From: Streptomyces bambusae | GTDB lineage: Bacteria; Actinomycetota; Actinomycetes; Streptomycetales; Streptomycetaceae | Length of the DNA stretch: 37,900 nt | Assembly (NCBI RefSeq): GCF_019400985.1 | Contig: NZ_WTFF01000026.1 | Span: forward strand, 1-37,900 | Direction: 5' to 3' | Part shown: positions 32,491 through 37,900 of the stretch, piece after piece | How positions within the stretch are numbered: the first letter of the stretch is position 1 | Layout: every line of letters starts with the position of its first letter | Made by a program: the position numbers and the translations under genes | Notes under the pieces: model-generated | Told to the model about the DNA's origin: nothing | What the model saw: the letters and a program-made list of their open reading frames with translations, nothing else | Database searches by the model: none

Positions 32491-35400
32491 ATGACGAACT
32501 TCACCTTTGAGGCAACAGGATCCGGGGCTGTCGCCGCCCATCACATTGGGACGGCGATCACCGGCCCGGTCACCATCCTCACGGCCGAGTTGCTGAACTC
32601 GGCGCGCGATGTCCAGGCGCCTGCCGCGTTCACCAACCTGCCGCCGATTCCGCTATGTCTGGGCCGCACGGACGCGCTGGGCTGGCTGCGCGGCACGCTC
32701 AAGGCGGAGCCCGGGCAGCGAGCCGCCCGGACTGCCGTCATCCAGGGCCTCGGCGGCGTCGGCAAGAGTACGCTGGCGCTCGAGTATGCCCACAGACACC
32801 GCCACGACCACACCGTGGCATGGTGGATCGCCGCTGGATCTCCCGCCAGCATCGAGCAATCGCTGGCCGACCTCGCACTACGGCTGATCCCCACGTGGGC
32901 CGGCACCGTATCGACCGAAGAGCGCGCCGCTTGGGCGATGATGTGGTTGCAGTGGCATCCAGGTTGGCTGCTGGTTTTCGACAATGTCGAAGATCCAGCC
33001 GATCTGCGGCCCTACATCGGCTCGCTGAACGGCTACGTCATCGCCACCAGCCGACGGTCGGCCGGCTGGCCGACATCCGTCGCGACGCTGGCCCTGGACG
33101 TACTCGACCTGGCTGCGGCGTGTGAACTCCTCTGTAGGTATGCGCTCGGCGAGAACCCGCCGACCCACCGCCAGGTGCATGAAGCCCGGGCCCTCTCCGC
33201 TGACCTGGGGCAGCTTCCCATCGGTCTGATGCAGGCCGGCGCCTACCTGGCGCAGAACCCGACGATCGGCATCGAGCGCTACCGCCGAAGGCTGATCAGC
33301 GCGTTGGACAAGGCTGCTGAAGGCGTCGACCCAGAGCGCACCGTCGCCCGGATCTGGCGCCAGACGATCAGCACCCTCACGGAGCGCAGCCCCCTGGCAG
33401 TATCCGTCCTGTCCACGTTGGCGTGGCTGGCGCCCGATGACATCCCGGTGGAACTGCTGGCCCCTATCGCTGACGACAGCGACGAACTCCACGAGGCCCT
33501 TGGGGTCCTTGGCGTCTACTGCATGGTCTCCCTCACCCAGGACACGGTGAGCGTCCACCGACTGGTCCAGGCCACCCTCCGGAGCCAGTCGCCCTCTGGT
33601 GGCACGGCGTCGGCTGGCCGACTCGAAGCCGAACGGCTGCTGTGCGCCGCGGTCATCCCGCTGGGAGAACCGCCCGGCTCTGGCCGGTCCCCCGCATGGG
33701 ATCGGCTGCTCCCACACCTCGTCGCACTCGCGGCCACCACTCCTGACGGGCACGCAGACACCTTTCCCGCCGGATGGTACGCAAGTGCCGCAAGCTATCT
33801 CCGTGGCCTCGGTCACGACGCCCGCGCCGTTCCGCTGCTCACAGCGGCCCTCGCCCGCTGCGAAGCGCTCGCCGGTGCCGAGCACGAACTCACCATGAAG
33901 GTCCGCGCGAACCTGGCCAACGTCTATCACGGAGCCGGTGACTTCGGCCGGTCCATCGCGATCCTCGAACCGATGGTCGCCCAATGTGCGCAGGTCTTCG
34001 GCGACTCGCACCCGGGGACGCTCACCGTGACCTCCAACCTTGCCAATTCCTACCGTGACTCCGGCGATCTGGCCCGTGCCGTCGCACTCCACGAAGAGAC
34101 GTTGGTGCGACGTAGGCAAGCACTTGGCAACAACCACCCCGACACTCTCGTCAGCTGCGAGGAGTTGGCCCGCACCTATCACGCGTCCGGGGACCTGGAT
34201 CGTGCCATCTCTCTGCATGTAGCGACCTTCACGCAGTACGAGCGATCGCTAGGACCAACCCATCCCGCCACGCTGACCAGCCGGAACGGCCTTGCGGCGG
34301 CCTACCTCGCCTCAGGCGACCTGTCCCGCGCCATTCCGATGTACACCGCCGTGCTCGCCCAACGGCAGCAGGCGCTCGGCGACAGCGATCCCGCAACCAT
34401 CACCAGCCGGAGCAACCTCGCCTACGCCTATGCGATCGCCGGACGCCCCGACCGGGCGGCGCGGCATCTCGAAACGGCCCTGGCCCGGTGCGACGAGGTG
34501 TACGGCGAGGCGCACCCGGAGACCATTACCGTCCGCGCGAACCTCGGCTGCGCCTACCGGGACGCCGGGAACCCGTCCCGTTCGCTCCCACTGCTGGAGG
34601 CCGCGGCCGCGCAGAGCGCCCACCTGCTGGGCGACGCACACCCCCAGACACTGACCACCAGGAACGGGCTGGCGCAGGCGTACCAGGCCGCCGGGGACTC
34701 CGGACGGGCGATCGCCGAGTACGGCACCGTCCTCGAGCACCGTGCCGCGCTGCTCGGCGAGACCCACCCCCACACCCTCGCCACCCGCAGCGGCCTCGCG
34801 AAGGCCCACCTTGCGGCGGGCGACCCGGTGCGCGCCGTCCCGCTGTTCGAGACCGTCGTCGCCCAGTGCGAGCAGGTCTTCGGCGATGCGCACCCGGACA
34901 CTCTGGCCAACTACATCGGCCTGGCCGACGCGCTGCGCCAGACGGACGATCCGGCACGGGCCGTGCATCTCGCGGAGACAACACTGGAACGGTGCATCCG
35001 GTCGCTCGGCGAGGACCACCCGCACACCGTGGTGTGTCGCAGCAACCTGGCCATTGCACACCTCACAGTCGGCGACCCCCAGCGCGCCGTCCAACTTCTC
35101 GAGGCCACCGTGCGAAAGGCCAGCCTCGTCTTCGGCGACACGCACCCTCACACTGTCACCGGCCGGACGAACCTGGCCGCCGCCCACCTCGAGTCCGGCA
35201 ACGCGGCACAGGCAGTCGCCGTCCTGGAGGACATCCGCGCACAGCTGGAGGCCGAACTCGGCGGCGCCCACCCGCAAACACTCCACTGCACCACCATGCT
35301 GGCCCGCGCCCACGGCAGGTCTGGCAGCCCCGCCCAGGCGACCGAACTACTGGAACACAGCGTCGCGCTCACCGAGAAGGAACTCGGCGCCACCCACCCG

Positions 35401-35691
35401 GACACACTCGAGCAACGGCAGTGCCTGGCCGAGATCTACCGGTTCGACGGCCGACCCGATCTGGCCGTGCCACTGTACGAAGCCAACCTCTCCCATTGGC
35501 AACAGACCCTCGGCGACCACCCGAATGTCCTGACCGCCCAACTCGCCCTGGCGGACAGCCACCAGGAGGCCGGCGCACACCGAAAGGCGATCGCCCTCTA
35601 TCGCGCAGCCCTCGACCGGATCGAGCCCGTCCTGGGCCCAGAGAACCCGCTCGTCGCACAGATCCGCGCAAGGATCGACTCAGCCAAGTAG
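32491..35691 (+). CDS. NLR-like STAND protein: N-terminal amyloid-like motif, NB-ARC, TPR repeats
   Basis: This 1066-residue protein has three parts. Residues 10-29 form a short motif (AVAAHHIGTAITGPV). NB-ARC spans about 55-365, with Walker A GLGGVGKST (86-94), Walker B WLLVFDN (Asp164), GYVIATSRR (sensor, 181-189), LPIGL (242-246) and VHRLVQ at the MHD position (355-360). From about 450 to the end there are 14 to 15 TPR units of about 42 residues, each with a G..HP.T turn. STAND ATPases of this type sense a ligand through the repeats, oligomerise and activate an effector. I favour ATG 32491, although its binding site is weak; the frame is open back to 32380. A small effector-like gene follows on the same strand. 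Confidence 0.9.
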   Translation: MTNFTFEATGSGAVAAHHIGTAITGPVTILTAELLNSARDVQAPAAFTNLPPIPLCLGRTDALGWLRGTLKAEPGQRAARTAVIQGLGGVGKSTLALEYAHRHRHDHTVAWWIAAGSPASIEQSLADLALRLIPTWAGTVSTEERAAWAMMWLQWHPGWLLVFDNVEDPADLRPYIGSLNGYVIATSRRSAGWPTSVATLALDVLDLAAACELLCRYALGENPPTHRQVHEARALSADLGQLPIGLMQAGAYLAQNPTIGIERYRRRLISALDKAAEGVDPERTVARIWRQTISTLTERSPLAVSVLSTLAWLAPDDIPVELLAPIADDSDELHEALGVLGVYCMVSLTQDTVSVHRLVQATLRSQSPSGGTASAGRLEAERLLCAAVIPLGEPPGSGRSPAWDRLLPHLVALAATTPDGHADTFPAGWYASAASYLRGLGHDARAVPLLTAALARCEALAGAEHELTMKVRANLANVYHGAGDFGRSIAILEPMVAQCAQVFGDSHPGTLTVTSNLANSYRDSGDLARAVALHEETLVRRRQALGNNHPDTLVSCEELARTYHASGDLDRAISLHVATFTQYERSLGPTHPATLTSRNGLAAAYLASGDLSRAIPMYTAVLAQRQQALGDSDPATITSRSNLAYAYAIAGRPDRAARHLETALARCDEVYGEAHPETITVRANLGCAYRDAGNPSRSLPLLEAAAAQSAHLLGDAHPQTLTTRNGLAQAYQAAGDSGRAIAEYGTVLEHRAALLGETHPHTLATRSGLAKAHLAAGDPVRAVPLFETVVAQCEQVFGDAHPDTLANYIGLADALRQTDDPARAVHLAETTLERCIRSLGEDHPHTVVCRSNLAIAHLTVGDPQRAVQLLEATVRKASLVFGDTHPHTVTGRTNLAAAHLESGNAAQAVAVLEDIRAQLEAELGGAHPQTLHCTTMLARAHGRSGSPAQATELLEHSVALTEKELGATHPDTLEQRQCLAEIYRFDGRPDLAVPLYEANLSHWQQTLGDHPNVLTAQLALADSHQEAGAHRKAIALYRAALDRIEPVLGPENPLVAQIRARIDSAK
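32518..32577 (+). other. N-terminal amyloid-signalling-like motif of the NLR
   Basis: The motif codes for AVAAHHIGTAITGPV and its flanks (NLR residues 10-29). Aligned without gaps to the end of the downstream protein (SIAAQTIGTAVTGDN), 8 of 15 positions are identical and two more are Ile/Val exchanges. It resembles BASS/RHIM-type motifs described at NLR N-termini in bacteria. Confidence 0.75.
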
Positions 35692-35705
35692 GCCGCTTCG
35701 GCGGC
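35692..35705 (+). terminator. Small TTCG-loop hairpin after the NLR gene
   Basis: GCCGC-TTCG-GCGGC starts directly after the NLR stop codon. The stem is only 5 bp, with a stable tetraloop and weak outer GGCC pairing, so it may attenuate rather than fully stop transcription into the effector gene. Confidence 0.4.
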
Positions 35706-35927
35706 TGGCCGTTCGTATGCCAGCGCAAGTTCTCCGTTTTCCCTGGTCAGCGGCCTGGTGGTCGAGGTATGGCCGGCTGCGCCAGAGTCAGGAAGGTGTT
35801 CGCTTAACCCGCGTGGAGTGAGGCCGATCGACGGGCCGCGAATTGCGGAGTCGCCGCGTGCGCGCTGGCTGGGCGTCCTAGTCTGATGCCCTGGCCTCAG
35901 TCAATAACGGGAATTCAGAGGTGGATT

Positions 35928-36344
35928 GTGGGAGCGGAGATCGTGCAGTTCATGGAGCAGGCAGGGCCGTATCTGAGCGCGGCCCTGGGTGCCTATGGTG
36001 CGGGGGTGCTGGCCCGGGCTGAGGACGCTGCTGTGGGAGCGACGGCGAACGCAGGGCGCAGTATTCTGCACGCGGTCTGGCGGCGCCGGAGCCCGGCCGG
36101 ACGCCCGGAACTGGAGGCGGCGGTACGTGAGGCAGCCGAGGAACCGGGGGACGCCGATGCTGCTGCCGCCCTGCGCCAGCAGATCAAGCGGACGCTACGG
36201 GAGGATCCGCAGTTGCTTGCCGAACTGGCCGCCCAGCTTCCTGCGGCCGGTGCGGTGACGATCACCGCGTCTGGCGAGCGGTCCATCGCCGCACAGACCA
36301 TCGGCACGGCCGTCACCGGCGACAACACCACGATCCAGCCGTGA
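35928..36344 (+). CDS. Bell/HeLo-like cell-death effector with C-terminal amyloid-signalling motif (putative)
   Basis: This 138-residue protein has two parts. Residues 1-50 are Ala/Gly-rich and helical (YLSAALGAYGAGVLARAEDA, then GRSILHAVWRRR), like the membrane-active first helix of Bell/HeLo domains; a helical bundle continues to about 105 (LEAAVREAAEEP, LREDPQLLAELAAQL). The last 23 residues carry SIAAQTIGTAVTGDN, matching the N-terminus of the upstream NLR. In described systems the activated NLR templates amyloid folding of this motif, and the domain then damages the cell membrane. I chose the GTG at 35928 because AGAGG lies 6 bases upstream; ATG 35886 lacks a binding site. It lies 236 bases downstream of the NLR gene on the same strand. 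Confidence 0.8.
   Translation: MGAEIVQFMEQAGPYLSAALGAYGAGVLARAEDAAVGATANAGRSILHAVWRRRSPAGRPELEAAVREAAEEPGDADAAAALRQQIKRTLREDPQLLAELAAQLPAAGAVTITASGERSIAAQTIGTAVTGDNTTIQP
36273..36341 (+). other. C-terminal amyloid-signalling-like motif of the effector
   Basis: The region codes for effector residues 116-138. The core SIAAQTIGTAVTGDN is followed by TTIQP at the extreme C-terminus, the expected place for the acceptor motif of a HET-S/Bell-type effector. Confidence 0.75.
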
Positions 36345-36685
36345 CCCTAACCCCCGCGCAAGTCGTGGACCGCGCGATCAGGCGGCTCGATCTGCCCGCA
36401 TACAACCCGCACGACTTGCGGCATAAATGGACCACCGTGGCCCTGACCAACGGAGTGTCCATTCACGGAGTGTCTCGCCAGCTCGGACATCGTTCGATCA
36501 AGGTCACGGTGGACCGGTACGGCCACCTCACGCAGGACGGTCAGGAGCGGTGCCGTCAGATCGTGGAGACGGCCGTGGGGCCGTGCATGCTCACAGCAGG
36601 CCGAGCTTCTGCAGCGCGCTGTGCTGACTTGGTGCTGACTCGACCGGCCAGAAGATGTAACAGATACCGCCGGTACCGCTTTTGA
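36341..36685 (+). pseudogene. C-terminal stub of a tyrosine recombinase (integrase)
   Basis: The frame starts at a GTG that overlaps the effector stop (GTGA). Residues up to about 78 match the C-terminal end of phage or plasmid integrases: HDLRHKWTTVALTNGVSIHG (catalytic Arg), VSRQLGHRS (His) and VDRYGHLTQDGQERCRQIVE (Tyr nucleophile). The first catalytic Arg, Lys and the whole N-terminal DNA-binding domain are absent. After about 36575 the frame runs over the 3' end of the opposite-strand peptidase gene and loses resemblance. It is a remnant of a mobile element, not a functional integrase. Confidence 0.85.
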
Positions 36686-37900
36686 CCTTGCCGTTCGCGT
36701 CGTACCGCTTGGTCCGCAGCCAGACGTTCTCCCACTCCCGGCGGCGGTAGACCCGCCGGACGGCGCTGTTGGTGGGCGAGTTGGGGTCGTTGGCGATCAC
36801 GTCGCCGGCCGGGGTGAAGCCGACGACGGTCATCAGGTGGCCCGCCGTGCCGTACCCGGCTCCGGTGAGTTCCTCCTTGCGGAAGGACTGCGAGGTGATC
36901 ACCGGGATGCCCGCCCGGACCAGCCGCTCCAGGTCGGTGAGCGAGGTGAGGCGGGTCACCACGCCGGCCAGGCCGGGGTAGGTGGCCGCGTAGGCGGGGT
37001 TGAAGGGCCAGTTGCCGCAGCCCTTGTAGGCGTAGTCGTAGGTGTGCCGGGCCGCGTGGCAGACCTGCGGGTCGGAGTAGCCGGGCTCGACCCAGGCCAG
37101 GGCCTCGCGGGTGGGTTTGCGTCCCCAGTACTCGATGACCATCTGCGAGGAGGTGGGGCTGCACCAGGCCTCGCCGCCGTTGTCGTACTGGGGGTAGCGG
37201 CCGGTGTGCACCTCCTGCGAGTAGCGCGGCACGGGCAGCTCGTGGCCCGGGCCGGGGGTGGAGGCCGGCACCGTGAAGCGGTCGGGTACGTCCGAGGCCA
37301 TCGCTCCCGCCAGCCACACCACGGGGGCCTCGGCGGCGCCCGGGCGGCGGTACAGGGTCAGCCGCAGCCGCCAGGCCCGCAGCCGCAGCCCGGAGGCGGG
37401 CCGGTCCACGGCCAGGGTGTCGGTCCACACGGTGGACCTCCCGTCGGTCTGCCCGTTCACCGAGGTGCGGCGGATGTCGGCGTCCGAGGAGGCCCAGCGG
37501 CCCATCACGTACCAGGGGGTGGCGGTGCCGTCGGTGTACGAGCCTCGCAGCTCGGCCTGGATCCAGCTGCCGGCGGGGGTGCGCGCGTTCCACGAGACGA
37601 CGGCCTCGGTGGCGGGCACGGCCGGGCGGTGTACGGGCGAGGTCCAGGTCGCGTACTCCCAGGTGCTGCGGCGGCCGGTGTGCGGGTCGGCGTACTCGCT
37701 GCGGGCGGTGGCCGCCGCGAGGGTCAGGCCGGGGCGGTCGCCGGCGACGGCGGCCGTGCCCCGGTGGGTGCCGGCGCTCCAGTGCCGGTGGGTGTACCAG
37801 AACCGGTTGTCGACCGTGGGACCCGTGGCCGCCGCTCCTCCGGAGCCGCGCGGGGCGGGGGCGGCCGCGGCCGGGGTGCCGGCTGCGGGAACGGTGGCGG
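36591..37900 (-). CDS. C39-like secreted peptidase, 5' end outside window
   Basis: The frame stays open to the right edge, so the N-terminus is missing. Beyond a GTG at 37619 the same frame continues with FWYTHRHWSAGTHRG and WEYATWTSPVHRP, which belong to the protein, preceded by an Ala/Pro-rich stretch typical of the region after a signal peptide. The N-terminal half is beta-rich (VVSWNARTPAGSWIQAEL). The C-terminal half is a papain-like C39 domain with Cys in EAWCSPTSSQMV and His/Asp in GTAGHLMTVVGFTPAGDVI, then NDPNSPTNSAVRRVY. Such proteins are secreted in Streptomyces; the substrate is unknown. The stop overlaps the antisense integrase stub. Confidence 0.9.
   Translation of the reverse strand, partial: ATVPAAGTPAAAAPAPRGSGGAAATGPTVDNRFWYTHRHWSAGTHRGTAAVAGDRPGLTLAAATARSEYADPHTGRRSTWEYATWTSPVHRPAVPATEAVVSWNARTPAGSWIQAELRGSYTDGTATPWYVMGRWASSDADIRRTSVNGQTDGRSTVWTDTLAVDRPASGLRLRAWRLRLTLYRRPGAAEAPVVWLAGAMASDVPDRFTVPASTPGPGHELPVPRYSQEVHTGRYPQYDNGGEAWCSPTSSQMVIEYWGRKPTREALAWVEPGYSDPQVCHAARHTYDYAYKGCGNWPFNPAYAATYPGLAGVVTRLTSLTDLERLVRAGIPVITSQSFRKEELTGAGYGTAGHLMTVVGFTPAGDVIANDPNSPTNSAVRRVYRRREWENVWLRTKRYDANGKVKSGTGGICYIFWPVESAPSQHSALQKLGLL

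Noticed and set aside
36341..36685. Functional third gene of the NLR operon
   Set aside because: The GTGA overlap looks like coupling, but the frame is only the C-terminal end of an integrase and runs out into antisense DNA.

Overview
The window reads as Streptomyces chromosome, or a very close relative. GC is very high (about 70% or more in most genes), GTG and TTG starts occur, intergenic regions are short and G-rich, and several genes are genus hallmarks: smeA-sffA, rbpA with a sigma-R promoter, and ppm1. The order smeA, sffA, MocR regulator, glycerophosphodiesterase, MFS permease, rbpA, fxsA, ppm1 matches what I remember of one conserved segment of the S. coelicolor core chromosome. That is recollection, not a search.

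From 1 to about 21,500 the content is mostly ordinary core genes: a HEAT-repeat protein, an ankyrin protein, the sporulation pair smeA-sffA, a MocR-type regulator, a GDPD lipid phosphodiesterase, an MFS permease, RbpA, FxsA, polyprenol-phosphate mannosyltransferase, a YtcJ-like amidohydrolase, an Lrp/AsnC regulator, an APH-fold kinase paired with a CrtC-like/DUF7064-like protein, an acyl-CoA dehydrogenase with a TetR regulator, and an intracellular-looking subtilase followed by a small protein that resembles a protease propeptide. Low-complexity tandem repeats fill several intergenic gaps.

From about 21,600 to 36,600 the content is accessory and conflict-related. A 2931-residue secreted Rhs/SpvB-type polymorphic toxin on the minus strand ends in a Hint autoprocessing domain and a short, GC-poor C-terminal tip. 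A GC-poor immunity gene follows after 18 bases. Upstream of the toxin lies a decayed IS701-family element with two frameshifts, a stop and an internal deletion. Next, on the plus strand, is a 1066-residue NLR-like STAND protein (short N-terminal motif, NB-ARC, about 14 TPR units). A 138-residue protein follows, with an alanine/glycine-rich helical N-terminus and a C-terminal motif that clearly matches the N-terminal motif of the NLR. I read this as an NLR plus membrane-acting effector pair joined by an amyloid (RHIM-like) signalling motif, a bacterial analogue of fungal NLR/HET-S cell-death pairs. A tyrosine-integrase stub directly abuts the effector, so the pair sits between two mobile-element remnants.

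The window closes with a C39-like secreted peptidase on the minus strand whose N-terminus runs off the right edge. I found no tRNA, rRNA or CRISPR array.
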